This document shows, piece after piece, positions 41,918 through 51,620 of a stretch of 60,735 nt of DNA (positions are counted from its first letter, which is position 1; each line of letters starts with the position of its first letter). Both the position numbers and the translations under genes were made by a program. The stretch covers positions 1 to 60,735 of the forward strand of contig JBFIPX010000002.1 in assembly GCA_041609895.1 (NCBI GenBank), written 5' to 3'. The stretch is from JAHHLP01 sp041609895. Lineage in GTDB: Bacteria; Bacteroidota; Rhodothermia; Rhodothermales; JABDKH01. The notes beneath the pieces are model-generated. The model was given only the letters and a program-made list of their open reading frames with translations, was not told the origin of the DNA and made no database searches.

Positions 41918-44900
41918 ATGTATCTGAGCAAACTCGAACTGCACGGCTTCAAAAGCTTTGCAGGCCGGACCCAACTCCAATTCGATCCGGGAATTACAGC
42001 CGTAGTAGGCCCGAATGGCTGCGGCAAATCCAACATCGTCGACGCTGTACGCTGGGTGATCGGCGAACAGCGCGCCCGGGTGCTTCGCTCGGAGAAGATG
42101 GAGAATGTCATCTTCAACGGCACGGCGAAGCGGCGACCCCTCGGCATGTCGGAGGTCAAGCTTACCATCGAGAATACGCGCGGGGTGCTTCCCGTCGAGT
42201 ACTCCGAGGTCGTGATCGGACGGCGACTGTACCGGTCGGGTGAGTCGGAGTATCTCCTGAACGGCGTGCAGTGTCGACTCAAGGACATCACGGACCTGTT
42301 CATGGATACCGGCATGGGCGCAGGTGCCTACTCGGTGATCGAACTCAAGATGATCGAGGAGATCCTCTCGGACAACGCCCAGGACCGGCGACGTCTGTTC
42401 GAGGAAGCAGCCGGAATTACCAAGTACAAACTGCGGCGAGCGCAGACCATGCGCAAGCTCGACGCGACGCAGGTCGACCTCACTCGCCTTCGCGATCTCG
42501 TTGAGGAAATTGAAAGACGGGTGCGCTCACTAAAGCGTCAGGCGAAAAAGGCCGCACGGTACCGGGAACTGGAGGAAGAACTTCGGAGCCTCGAGTTGGC
42601 ACTCGCATGGCTCGAGTACAGCCGACTGGAACAGCAGCGAAGCTCCCTCGATGACGAAATCAAGAACCTACATGACGATCTAGAAGGGCAGAACGCTCAA
42701 CAGGGTAAGCAGGAGGCGGAGCTAGAGTCGCTTCGCATGACGCAAATCGAAAGAGAGGAACTCCTGCTGGAACGAGAGAGCGAACTGCAGCGCCACGTCG
42801 ACACAGTTCGCCGAATCGAAGGCGAGCTTCGGCTCCTGAGCCAGCGTCTCGATGTCTGCAGGCGGGATCGCGACCGCAACACGTCGGACCGTGCAGAGGC
42901 ACTGGACCGGTCACAGTCGTTGGAATCCGAGCTCGACGACCTTCGCGAGCGCCTCGCTGCAGCCAAGCCGGAGCTGGAAGCACGCACGGCAGAGCTGGAG
43001 AAGGCACGCGAGGAACGGGATCGAACAAGAGATGCGGCCGAGAAGATACGGTCGCACGTTCAAGAGACCCGGGAGATGGTCGGGAAGATCTCCGAAGAGC
43101 TCGCAACGCGCCAGCGACAGCTCGACAGACTTGAAAGCCGAAACGAGTTGCTCGAGCAAGACCGAAACACTTGTGCAGCGCAAATTGAAGCCCTTCAGTC
43201 GTCAGTCGTCGACGTCAAGGCTGAACTTGAGACGGCGCACGAGGCTGTGGATGTGGCACAGAAGGCCGTCGACATTGCCCGCAGCGAACTCACTCAGGCC
43301 GAGGAGCGCAAGGAAGCGCTGGAGAGCGATCGCGAGACGGCGACCGAAGTGTTGCGCCGGGTCGAGAAACAGCGTGAGGCTGCCGCCGCGGAAGTGCAGC
43401 TGCTGTCGAGCCTCGTTACGTCGTATGACGATTTCTCCGAGGCCGTCCAGTATCTCGCGGAACGGTCGAACGATAACGGAGACCACCTGATGACCGTCGC
43501 CGATGTCGTCGCTTGTGACGCAGCGGACCGGCTTGCTGTCGACGCCGCACTCGGCGATATGGCAGCCTGCATCGTGGTGGAGACGGAAGAAGAGGCAGTG
43601 CGCGCCATGAACCAGCTGCGCACCGAGGACAAGGGTCGAGCCACGTTCCTCGTTCTTTCGCGACTGCGTAGAACCGACAACGACCTCGAAACGCATTCGC
43701 CACCGATCGGCGATCTCCTCGCAAGCCGGGTCCGCGTTCAGGAACCGTACGGGCCCGTTGTACGACTCCTGCTTCACAACTGCCTGATTGCAGACGACGA
43801 CGTAGAGGCAAGACTCATCGCTGCAGAGCTGGACGGTACCTTCCGGGTGTTCAGCCGAACAGGCGAATGGGTAGACTCGCGGGGTCTTCTGCATGGCGGT
43901 AGCGCCAACGAAGCGAGCTCCGGAGGCCTCCGCCTGGGGCGCCGCGAGCAGCTCGAGGAGGCCAAAGAGCGATTCGATCGGCTGGATGAGGATCTTACAA
44001 AGTCACTCGGGCAGGTCCGAGCCGTGGAGGCCGCACTGGCGGACGTACAGGTAGGTCCGAAGCGCGAGTTGCTCACAGAGGCGGAGAGAGGCCTCGCCGA
44101 CGCCGAGAAGGTGCTGGCCAGAGTAGAATTTCGGCGCACTTCGTTCCAGGATCGAGCCCACGAGCTCGAATCCCGGCTCGATGCGATCGCGGACACGCGT
44201 TCGCGTACCTCAGATGAGATCCGGCAACTTGAAACAGAGGTCAAGGAGACAAAGGTCAAGCTCGACGAAATCCGCCAGCGTCGCACCACCGTCGAAGCCG
44301 AGTTTCACGAGGCCGATGCGGAGAGTCGAGCCGCGATGACGGTCTACAGTGACGCCAACCTCAGCGCCGTGCAAAAGCACAACGAGGTCGACAACCTGGA
44401 GCGCGACGTCAAGCGAAATCACGACACGATCGAAGAGCTGACAGCAAAGGCAGCACGGCTGAAGCTGGAAATCGAAGCCCTCGACGTCCAGCTAACCAAG
44501 GAAACGGAACGCCAATCCGCACTAAAGGACGAGCTTGAGCACGTTCGAAGCGGCCGTCCTGATTTGGAGCAGGCGGTCACTGTCGCGAAGAACCAGCTCA
44601 TGGAGACAAAGTCGGAGATTTCATCTCTCGAAAGTGAACTTCGCAAGATCAGGCAGTCGCGAGAGCTGCAGATGCGCGAGGAAAACACGCGCGCTATACG
44701 GCTGGCGGAAATACAAACCCGGATGGAGGACCTTGTTGCGCACATCGCTGAGGACTTCGACATTGATCTGATGCGAACGGAGATTGAGGTTCCGGAAGAC
44801 CTGCTAGAGGGCGACGCCCGAGAGAAGGTTCACACCCTCCGCGACAAGATCCGCGGGATGGGTCCGGTTAATGCTCTCGCGCTCGAGGAGTACGAGCAGG

Positions 44901-45487
44901 AGAAGGAGCGGTATGATTTCCTCAGCGCGCAGCTGACCGACCTGGAGAAGGCAGAAGAGACGCTGAAGGAAACCATCACGGAAATCAACGCAACCGCTTC
45001 AGCCCGCTTCGAAGAGACCTTTGAAGCCATAAGAGTCAACTTCTGCAAACTGTTCGCGGATCTGTTTGGCGGTGAGGCGACCGCAGATGTCGTCCTTGAA
45101 GAACCGTCAGATCCGTTGGAGTCCGCCATCGAGGTCTTTGCCCGCCCGCGCGGGAAGCGACCGAGCGTGCTGGCGCAGCTTTCAGGGGGAGAGAAGACGC
45201 TGACGGCGATCGCACTGCTTTTCGCGATATACCTTGTCAAACCAAGTCCGTTCTGCATCCTCGACGAGGTCGACGCACCGCTGGATGACGCAAACATCGC
45301 TCGTTTCATGAAACTGATACGAACGTTTGCCGAGACGACCCAGTTCATCCTCGTCACGCACAACAAGCGGACGATGGAAGCTGCCGACCGCATGTACGGA
45401 GTAACGATGCAGGAGCAAGGAGTGTCGAGCCTAGTGGGCGTCCGTTTTGAGGAAGCCACCGAATCCGAGGAACTGCAGGTGGCGTGA
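41918..45487 (+). CDS. smc: Chromosome segregation protein SMC, 1189 aa
   Basis: Full-length condensin ATPase. Walker A GPNGCGKS at 31-38 after MYLSKLELHGFKSFAGRT; a first coiled coil at about 170-500; hinge at about 510-680 (VADVVACDAADRLAVDAALG, ending near SRGLLHGGSAN); a second coiled coil at about 690-1020; C-terminal head with the signature LSGGEKTLTAIALLF and Walker B FCILDEVDAPLDDAN. It folds and separates chromosomes with ScpA/ScpB, which are not in the window. Length is normal for the family. Convergent with hprK. Confidence 0.97.
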   Translation: MYLSKLELHGFKSFAGRTQLQFDPGITAVVGPNGCGKSNIVDAVRWVIGEQRARVLRSEKMENVIFNGTAKRRPLGMSEVKLTIENTRGVLPVEYSEVVIGRRLYRSGESEYLLNGVQCRLKDITDLFMDTGMGAGAYSVIELKMIEEILSDNAQDRRRLFEEAAGITKYKLRRAQTMRKLDATQVDLTRLRDLVEEIERRVRSLKRQAKKAARYRELEEELRSLELALAWLEYSRLEQQRSSLDDEIKNLHDDLEGQNAQQGKQEAELESLRMTQIEREELLLERESELQRHVDTVRRIEGELRLLSQRLDVCRRDRDRNTSDRAEALDRSQSLESELDDLRERLAAAKPELEARTAELEKAREERDRTRDAAEKIRSHVQETREMVGKISEELATRQRQLDRLESRNELLEQDRNTCAAQIEALQSSVVDVKAELETAHEAVDVAQKAVDIARSELTQAEERKEALESDRETATEVLRRVEKQREAAAAEVQLLSSLVTSYDDFSEAVQYLAERSNDNGDHLMTVADVVACDAADRLAVDAALGDMAACIVVETEEEAVRAMNQLRTEDKGRATFLVLSRLRRTDNDLETHSPPIGDLLASRVRVQEPYGPVVRLLLHNCLIADDDVEARLIAAELDGTFRVFSRTGEWVDSRGLLHGGSANEASSGGLRLGRREQLEEAKERFDRLDEDLTKSLGQVRAVEAALADVQVGPKRELLTEAERGLADAEKVLARVEFRRTSFQDRAHELESRLDAIADTRSRTSDEIRQLETEVKETKVKLDEIRQRRTTVEAEFHEADAESRAAMTVYSDANLSAVQKHNEVDNLERDVKRNHDTIEELTAKAARLKLEIEALDVQLTKETERQSALKDELEHVRSGRPDLEQAVTVAKNQLMETKSEISSLESELRKIRQSRELQMREENTRAIRLAEIQTRMEDLVAHIAEDFDIDLMRTEIEVPEDLLEGDAREKVHTLRDKIRGMGPVNALALEEYEQEKERYDFLSAQLTDLEKAEETLKETITEINATASARFEETFEAIRVNFCKLFADLFGGEATADVVLEEPSDPLESAIEVFARPRGKRPSVLAQLSGGEKTLTAIALLFAIYLVKPSPFCILDEVDAPLDDANIARFMKLIRTFAETTQFILVTHNKRTMEAADRMYGVTMQEQGVSSLVGVRFEEATESEELQVA

Positions 45488-45515
45488 CGCCCACCCTCGG
45501 CGCGACAAGCAGGAC

Positions 45516-46532
45516 TTACTCGTAGTCGTGCTCGAAGTACTCGATGCCACGCTGCGGAATGTCTCTCGAACTGCTTTGGATCTGGTCAGCCAGCCGATCC
45601 GCGAACACGTCTGCCGCATTGTAGCCGTAATGCGCGAGCAGGTGGTTCATTGCGATTACCTCGCAGAGTACCGTGACGTTCTTTCCGGGCGTGATGGGCA
45701 ACTTTACCATGGGTAGCGGCACCCCCAGGATGTCGTACGAATCCTCGACCATACCAAGCCGGGTGTACTCCACGTCTGGATTCCATATGTGCATGTTGAC
45801 GACTACCTCGACGCGCTTCTGAAACCGAATGGCCCGCACACCGAACATCGCGCGAACGTCTATCAGACCCAGACCCCGTATCTCCATGAAGTGCTGGACG
45901 AGAGCGGTGCCCGAACCCATCAGAAGGCTCTCCTCTTTCTTGGTCACGATCACGACGTCATCCGCCACGAGGCGATGACCGCGCTCCACAAGATCCAGCG
46001 CGACTTCACTCTTCCCGATCCCCGGTTTACCCACGAGCAGCAGCCCGATTCCGTAGACGTCGACGAGGGAAGCGTGAACAGACTGCTGCAGCGCGAATTG
46101 ATCCGTAAGAAAATCGCGAAGGACCGACATGAACTCGGTTGAGGGCATCGACGTGCGGAAGATCGGGATGCCCTCCTTCGTCGCCACATTGACCAGCGAC
46201 TTGTATAGCTTGTTGTCCTCCGTCAGGAAGATGCACGGAATCGGAAACTTGACGAGTTGGCGGAATGCCTTGACGCGCTCCGCCTGGCTCAAGTGCTGCA
46301 GGTATTGGTTTTCCGTGTTACCGAGGATCTGCACACGTTGGTGCGTGAACAGGTCGATGTATCCGGCGAGGGCGAGACCCGGGCGGTGCAGGTTGCTCTC
46401 GGTCACCTGACGGTCTTCTCCGGAGATGTCGTTGACCGATTCGATTTCGAGTCCTACTGACTTCCGCAGCTGCTCGGCCAGAAACTGAACCGTGATGGAT
46501 TCCTTCTTGTATGCGATCGGCTGATGCGGCAT
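45516..46532 (-). CDS. hprK: HPr kinase/phosphorylase, 338 aa
   Basis: Bifunctional enzyme that adds or removes phosphate on serine 46 of HPr. The N-domain at 1-130 is typical (TESNLHRPGLALAGYIDLFT). The kinase domain has Walker A GKPGIGKS at 168-175, the catalytic acid pair in LVADDVVIV (191-192) and the family signature EIRGLGLIDVRAMFG at 217-231; the C-terminal helix ends in FEHDYE. No ptsH or other phosphotransferase gene is nearby, as is common outside Firmicutes, where HprK may regulate other processes. It may share a transcript with the upstream moxR gene, 64 bases away. Confidence 0.95.
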   Translation of the reverse strand: MPHQPIAYKKESITVQFLAEQLRKSVGLEIESVNDISGEDRQVTESNLHRPGLALAGYIDLFTHQRVQILGNTENQYLQHLSQAERVKAFRQLVKFPIPCIFLTEDNKLYKSLVNVATKEGIPIFRTSMPSTEFMSVLRDFLTDQFALQQSVHASLVDVYGIGLLLVGKPGIGKSEVALDLVERGHRLVADDVVIVTKKEESLLMGSGTALVQHFMEIRGLGLIDVRAMFGVRAIRFQKRVEVVVNMHIWNPDVEYTRLGMVEDSYDILGVPLPMVKLPITPGKNVTVLCEVIAMNHLLAHYGYNAADVFADRLADQIQSSSRDIPQRGIEYFEHDYE

Positions 46533-46596
46533 CTCGTAGACTTTGCGGCGTCCGTATTGCTGTAATCGTTCCTGTAACTCGCCGACCTGCAGGGAT

Positions 46597-47592
46597 CTAC
46601 GGCACTTCCACCGTGTCCAGAACCTGCTGGACGATGTTCTCGCTGTCGATCTCCTCGGCCTCCGCCTCGTACGTTATCGCTACCCGATGCCGAAGCACAT
46701 CCATGGCGATGGATCGCACGTCCTCGGGTGTGACATAGGCTCGATGGCGCAGAAACGCATGCGCCCGCGAAGCCAGGTTAAGGTTTATCGTTGCGCGCGG
46801 CGATGCGCCGTACTGTATGAGCCCCGACAACCCATCCAGCTTGTACTTCTCGGGCTCGCGCGATGCCATGACAAGATCGACCATGTACTGCTCGACGCGT
46901 TCATCGACGTACAGTTCGTTAATGACCTTCCTGGCAGACAGTATCTGCTGAGGCTTTACCACCGGCTTGACATCAGCGCGCTCACCCGTTCTCGCGTTCC
47001 GACGCATGATCTCCAGCTCCTCCGCGCGAGAGGGATACGAGACCTTTATCTTTAGCATGAATCGGTCCACCTGCGCCTCCGGAAGCGGGTACGTCCCCTC
47101 CTGCTCAATCGGATTCTGCGTTGCCAACACAAGAAACGGCTCTTCCAGCGGAAACGTCGATTCGCCGATCGTGACCTGCCGCTCTTGCATGCTTTCAAGC
47201 AGCGCGCTTTGCACTTTTGCGGGTGAGCGATTAATCTCGTCCGCCAGTATGATGTTCGAGAAGATCGGACCCTTCTTGATGAAGAAGTCTCCTTCCTTCT
47301 GATTATAGACGAGGGTGCCAAGCAGATCGGCGGGTAGCAAATCCGGGGTGAACTGGATTCGCTGAAAACCGGTGCCGATTGCCTTCGCCAGCGAACTCAC
47401 CGTCAAGGTCTTGGCAAGGCCTGGAACGCCCTCGAGGAGAACGTGCCCCTCACCGAGGAGCCCAATCAGCAAGCGCTCAACCATGTACCTCTGTCCAACA
47501 ACCACTTTCCCGATTTCGGATATGAGTTCGTCAACAAACTTGCTCTCGGAAGCTATGCGCTCGTTGACGGCTGCAATATCAAAATCACTCAT
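46597..47592 (-). CDS. MoxR-family AAA+ ATPase, 331 aa
   Basis: Chaperone-like ATPase. Walker A EGVPGLAKT at 54-62, Walker B IILADEINRSPAKVQ, sensor region VLATQNPIEQEGTYPLPEAQ with the arginine finger nearby, and the C-terminal lid GASPRATINLNLASRA. MoxR proteins usually work with von Willebrand-domain and DUF58 partners to insert cofactors or assemble complexes. None of these partners follows here; downstream are hprK and convergent smc. So it stands apart from a standard moxR operon. Confidence 0.95.
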   Translation of the reverse strand: MSDFDIAAVNERIASESKFVDELISEIGKVVVGQRYMVERLLIGLLGEGHVLLEGVPGLAKTLTVSSLAKAIGTGFQRIQFTPDLLPADLLGTLVYNQKEGDFFIKKGPIFSNIILADEINRSPAKVQSALLESMQERQVTIGESTFPLEEPFLVLATQNPIEQEGTYPLPEAQVDRFMLKIKVSYPSRAEELEIMRRNARTGERADVKPVVKPQQILSARKVINELYVDERVEQYMVDLVMASREPEKYKLDGLSGLIQYGASPRATINLNLASRAHAFLRHRAYVTPEDVRSIAMDVLRHRVAITYEAEAEEIDSENIVQQVLDTVEVP

Positions 47593-47641
47593 ATGGCTCT
47601 TCTGCTAGCTGTACGGGAGTCTGTGTGGGAGCAGCGACGCG

Positions 47642-48901
47642 CTATAAAAGTACGGTATTCGCACTTATTCCGAAGTGCTCTTTCAACTCGTCTTTCGCGT
47701 TATCCAGAAACGGGGGAACGAGGAACGGCTGCCCCAGCACAGCGACAACGCCCGAGAATCCAAGTGACCTGCCACCATACATTCCGGATACCGTCTGTTC
47801 TTCTACGAGTTCTACGACCTTGTCGGTTCGCTTTGCTGTACCGTGCATATCATCGCGAAGCGATGCGTGTCCCATAACCAACAGGGCTCCAAATAATTGC
47901 CAGTCACCATTGCGGGCTGCCGTCACGAGACGATGGACTCTCTGATTCTCGCGAACCACGTACCGCAGGATGGGACGCTGGCTCCGCGAGACAATCTTTT
48001 CCGCTACCTCCAGGTCCTTGTGCTCCAGGTCGCGAAGGGAGTCGAGCCCAGGAAAGTGCTTTCGCCGCAGACGCGCCAGTGTGTCGCTCAGGGACCGGCG
48101 AGCCTTCAAGACCAGCTCCGCAGCATCAACCGGTTCTCCTGTATCGACAAGACCCCAGCCTGCAGGTTCTGCCGCCGGCGTGGGAAAAGGAAGGCGGCGA
48201 CCGGTCTTCGTATCTACGAGAACGAATTGGCCGAGAGATGCGACGTCGGTTGCCACGGCATACGCGTTGGTTGGCAGCCGCCCCGTGACATCAGAGACGA
48301 TACGGGTTATGAACTGGAACGGTTCGTCCTGCGTGCGATCTGCCGGGAAGACGGCTTCGGTCGTCCTGAGGGTGGTCATGGCGAGTGCCGCCGCATAAGA
48401 TTGCTCGCAACCGGCTAAGATCGTGGAGACAATCGCGACATCAACCTGTCTTTCTGACGTTCCAGCAGCACGAATAATCTGCATGACGAGTTCGACCCAC
48501 CAGGGAACGATCTCAGTCGAACCTCGCTCGACGGCGTCCTTTGGCCTGGCCCGGGAATCGAACTCCCACGTCTCGTCGTTGCCGTCGAACACCAACTTCG
48601 ACACAGGCCCATCACTCTCCCGCAACGACACGGCAATCCCATCTCGGATTGGAAGCATCAGCGCAAAGCCGTCGACGAGCGTGGTATGGTCGGCTGCTAT
48701 TCCGAGGACTCCGTGCGAGAACGTCGATTCCGCCGGGTAGGAAGCGGGACCGAGCCTGTCGGTTAGCAGGTCTAAAGCCCGTCCAGTCAGCACCTCGGCG
48801 CTCACGGCCCGGCGCTGCTGCATACGATCGAGTGCACGAAGCAGGGGGTGGACGAAAGGCGGTGTCCATGCCCCGCCTCCCACAGGGATATCAGGCGACA
48901 T
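47642..48901 (-). CDS. Galactokinase-like GHMP protein with degenerate active site, 419 aa
   Basis: Recognised by its ends. The N-terminal GIAADHTTLVDGFALMLPI parallels the galactokinase motif GEHTDYNDGFVLP, and the C-terminal GRSLGFSGVVAVLGQP followed by KEHFGISANTVLL parallels the third GHMP motif and tail. In between, the phosphate-binding loop (normally PxGxGLSSSA) reads VSTILAGCEQSYAAALAMT without the serine run, and the catalytic MDQ segment is not visible. Length and layout are those of a galactokinase. It may bind a sugar or act as a regulatory pseudokinase, as some yeast GHMP proteins do; this is inference. It sits 49 bases before moxR on the same strand. An unrelated unknown family is the alternative. 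Confidence 0.5.
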   Translation of the reverse strand: MSPDIPVGGGAWTPPFVHPLLRALDRMQQRRAVSAEVLTGRALDLLTDRLGPASYPAESTFSHGVLGIAADHTTLVDGFALMLPIRDGIAVSLRESDGPVSKLVFDGNDETWEFDSRARPKDAVERGSTEIVPWWVELVMQIIRAAGTSERQVDVAIVSTILAGCEQSYAAALAMTTLRTTEAVFPADRTQDEPFQFITRIVSDVTGRLPTNAYAVATDVASLGQFVLVDTKTGRRLPFPTPAAEPAGWGLVDTGEPVDAAELVLKARRSLSDTLARLRRKHFPGLDSLRDLEHKDLEVAEKIVSRSQRPILRYVVRENQRVHRLVTAARNGDWQLFGALLVMGHASLRDDMHGTAKRTDKVVELVEEQTVSGMYGGRSLGFSGVVAVLGQPFLVPPFLDNAKDELKEHFGISANTVLL

Positions 48902-49079
48902 TAGTGGATCGGCAGTTCATCAACGTTGGGGCCGGGCAGACGTGCAGCGAAACGGATACGCAAACGTTTTCATGAGCACGGCAATATAGTCTCGCGGCAT
49001 TTTAGTTGCGCCACTTGCGCCACTTGCGCCACGCAGCGGGTTGGTCCCGTTGGTGGCGATTGCGGAAGCGGCGTCAAGG

Positions 49080-50015
49080 CTACCTGGAAAACTCCATGCG
49101 GTCGCCGGGCGCAATATCGTAACCGCGCAGGAAGTCCGCGGCCGAAAGCGCACGCCGTCCCTCCTGCTGCAGCTGCACAATCTCCACCGCCTCGGTGCCA
49201 CACGCGACAATCAGCCTCTCGTCAGCCTCCACAACCTCGCCCGGGTTTCCCGTACCCTCCACCACACGAGACCGAAGGAGCTTGAGCTCCACACCATCGT
49301 GAGCAGTAAACGCTCCCGGATACGGCGACATCCCGCGGATGCGGTTGTGAACCTGCTCTGCCGATTGCGTCCATTCGATCCGTCCGTCCTCGCGAAAAAC
49401 CTTCGGCGCGGGGGTTGCCAAAGAGTCGTCCTGACGAACAGCCGGAACCTGACCCGACTCGATCAGGCGGACGGTCTCCAGAACTGCCTCCGCCCCCAAA
49501 ATCATCATCCGGTCGTGCACATCGCCGGTCGTTTCTTCGGGCCCTATGTCCATATCCCGCTGCAGGATCATGTCACCCGTGTCCACCAGCTTCTTGAGAT
49601 AGAACGTGGTGACCCCGGTCTTTGTCTCCCCCGACAGGACGGCATGGTGAATGGGTGCGGCGCCGCGAAACCTCGGCAGCAGCGACCCATGCAAATTGAA
49701 AGCGCCAAGACGCGCAGGCTCATAGACAGCAGGCGGAAGAATACGAAAGGCCACCACGACAATGATGTCTGGCTCGAGCCGGGCTATCTCCTCCGCGAAC
49801 TCCGGATCCTTCACGGATTCGGGCTGCAAGATGGTCCTGATTCCGAGTCGTTCCGCCGCTTGCTTCACGGGCGACGCGCTGACCTTACGCCCTCTGCCCT
49901 TCGGTCGGTCTGGAGCTGTGGCGACGGCAACGGGCGTGTATCCGGCTTCGGCGAGGCGTTCCAGCGAAGGAACAGCGAAGTCCGGGGTGCCCATGAAGAT
50001 GATACGGAGGCCCAT
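49080..50015 (-). CDS. fmt: Methionyl-tRNA formyltransferase, 311 aa
   Basis: Formylates initiator Met-tRNA with 10-formyl-THF. The ATG at 50015 gives MGLRIIFMGTPDFAVPSLER, the standard start; the 60-codon extension upstream crosses a terminator and is rejected. The catalytic triad is visible as Asn 107 and His 109 (FNLHGSLLPRFRGAAPIHHA) and Asp 147 (DTGDMI). The C-terminal tRNA-binding domain begins near 205 (RIEWTQSAEQVHNRIRGM). No def gene is adjacent. Confidence 0.96.
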   Translation of the reverse strand: MGLRIIFMGTPDFAVPSLERLAEAGYTPVAVATAPDRPKGRGRKVSASPVKQAAERLGIRTILQPESVKDPEFAEEIARLEPDIIVVVAFRILPPAVYEPARLGAFNLHGSLLPRFRGAAPIHHAVLSGETKTGVTTFYLKKLVDTGDMILQRDMDIGPEETTGDVHDRMMILGAEAVLETVRLIESGQVPAVRQDDSLATPAPKVFREDGRIEWTQSAEQVHNRIRGMSPYPGAFTAHDGVELKLLRSRVVEGTGNPGEVVEADERLIVACGTEAVEIVQLQQEGRRALSAADFLRGYDIAPGDRMEFSR

Positions 50016-50054
50016 TGTCGCGTCGTGAAGAGCGGTGTAAGGACTGATGCACAC

Positions 50055-50085
50055 AAAAAAAGGATGCTCGCCAGAGCAAGCATCC
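50055..50085 (-). terminator. Rho-independent terminator of the GWxTD gene
   Basis: On the minus strand GGATGCT pairs with AGCATCC (50062-50068 with 50079-50085) and is followed by seven Ts (50061-50055). It lies between the end of the GWxTD gene and fmt. A CTTTT on the plus side makes it possibly two-way. Confidence 0.9.
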
Positions 50086-50124
50086 CTTTTGCAGTGAAAG
50101 TTCGGGCAATACAGCCAGGAGGCG

Positions 50125-51453
50125 TCAACGGATTCGGGTCCTTTCGTCCCAGATCGGAATGAGAATTTCGTAATCCCCGAGGCCTGTACGGTCAACGAAG
50201 ATGAATCTCTTTCCGATGCGGTAATAGTACCAGATCTCGTATGGCTCTACGTTAAAGTTGTAGGGATGTCGTTCGATATAGTCCGGCTCGCCGAACAAGA
50301 CGACGGCCTGCCCACGATCCGTCTTCCACCCGTCGGTGAGAGTGCCGTAGCGTTCGTTCGCATGCGAGATACGGTAGTAGTACTCCTCCATGCGTTCGTT
50401 GCGTCGTGTGCCCGGAGTCGGATCGCGTCGCCTCCAGAAGTCGATGAATCGCGACAACCGTTCTGCGTCGGTCTCGCCAGCTTTCAAGTGTCGAATCTCT
50501 TTCGGCTGGGCGATGTAGATCAGCTGCGAGATCGCATCATTGATGTCTCTGATATGTTCAGCCAGGCCCTTCCAATCAATCGTAAACGTCTCGTCTGAAA
50601 CGTCCAAGACATTACCCTCACTGTCCTCGACCGTCACGCGGACCAGATACTGTCCAAGCTGCAGATCGGTGATAGGAATCGTAACGATATGCTGGCTGCG
50701 AGGTGCATCGATATAGTTTGTGTCCCCGTCCACGTACACACTCCCGCTTTTGATCGGCTCGGAACTGGCCTGCTCGCCCAAAATCGTATTGGCAGTTTGA
50801 AACACCTGCCGGGATATACGGACTGACTGCGGTCGATCGAGGTACACTTCGTACATCATCGAGAAACCGAGTCGTTCGGTCCCGAAACGGTTGGAAACGC
50901 TCGGCAGAATAATATTTCTATCGCCGTCATATTCCTCCAGTAGGAGGAGGTCACTTACGGCCGTCGGGCGGTCAAAGTCGCGAACCTTGATGGGCAGCTC
51001 ACGGACGAATGCGTCGCCCGAGGCCTCATCTACGACCGAGAGCTCCACCAGGTAGTTGCCGGGTGACAGCTCGAGCGAGTGGGTCGTCAGATCGTACAGG
51101 TCTCTACGCTCGGTGTCTGCATGATTGGCAAGCCTAAGGGTGCGATCCCAGATGGGCTTTTCAACCTTATTGCCCAGTAACCCATCCCCTCCGAGTTCGA
51201 CGATTTCAGCGCTCACCTGATAGCGAGCAACAAAGCCTCTCGGCGAAGAATTGAATTCGAGTTTCCGATATGGGACCTTGACGTAGAAGTCAACCTTGGC
51301 CTGGGCCGGATCAGCCGGTGCTTTCGTGCACACCGCCGCCACGTCGAACTCGACTGTGGCCAGCTGGCCTGCCGCTGGTCGAATTCCCGCTAGAAGCAGG
51401 AAAACAACCGTCAAAGCCGCAATTTGGAACCGTATCAGTTTGCGATACATCAT
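50125..51453 (-). CDS. GWxTD-domain secreted protein, 442 aa
   Basis: Signal peptide MMYRKLIRFQIAALTVVFLL ending near …AAGQ. Residues about 30-290 are beta-rich, immunoglobulin-like (VDFYVKVPYRKLEFN, GNYLVELSVVDEASGDAF). Residues about 320-442 are the GWxTD domain: FWRRRDPTPGTRRNE, the name motif GWKTDRG, VVLFGEPDYIERHP, YEIWYYY and FIFVDRTGLGDYEI. The domain is typical of Bacteroidota, Rhodothermota and relatives; the function is unknown, probably in the cell envelope. I chose ATG 51453 (51450 is equally possible), because the first in-frame ATG at 51498 lies inside the terminator of ftsY. Confidence 0.9.
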   Translation of the reverse strand: MMYRKLIRFQIAALTVVFLLLAGIRPAAGQLATVEFDVAAVCTKAPADPAQAKVDFYVKVPYRKLEFNSSPRGFVARYQVSAEIVELGGDGLLGNKVEKPIWDRTLRLANHADTERRDLYDLTTHSLELSPGNYLVELSVVDEASGDAFVRELPIKVRDFDRPTAVSDLLLLEEYDGDRNIILPSVSNRFGTERLGFSMMYEVYLDRPQSVRISRQVFQTANTILGEQASSEPIKSGSVYVDGDTNYIDAPRSQHIVTIPITDLQLGQYLVRVTVEDSEGNVLDVSDETFTIDWKGLAEHIRDINDAISQLIYIAQPKEIRHLKAGETDAERLSRFIDFWRRRDPTPGTRRNERMEEYYYRISHANERYGTLTDGWKTDRGQAVVLFGEPDYIERHPYNFNVEPYEIWYYYRIGKRFIFVDRTGLGDYEILIPIWDERTRIR

Positions 51454-51476
51454 CTCGGATGAATCCGCGTCATGAC

Positions 51477-51511
51477 CAAAACACAGCCCCGAAAGCATTA
51501 GCGCCGGGGCT
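51477..51511 (-). terminator. Rho-independent terminator of ftsY
   Basis: AGCCCCG (51485-51491) pairs with CGGGGCT (51505-51511); on the minus strand the hairpin is followed by GTGTTTTGG. It lies 110 bases after the ftsY stop. Confidence 0.7.
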
Positions 51512-51620
51512 CACAATGGGTAATATCGCCAAATCGGGCAAGAACGAGAGGTGGGTGGACACAGACTGTACAATAAAACCCACGAATGGTACTAACGGAA
51601 GATCGAATGGCACGGCTGTT

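Noticed and set aside
48541..48580. tRNA-like T-arm string (GGGAATCGAACTCCCA)
   Set aside because: It lies inside the coding frame of the galactokinase-like gene and no cloverleaf can be built around it.
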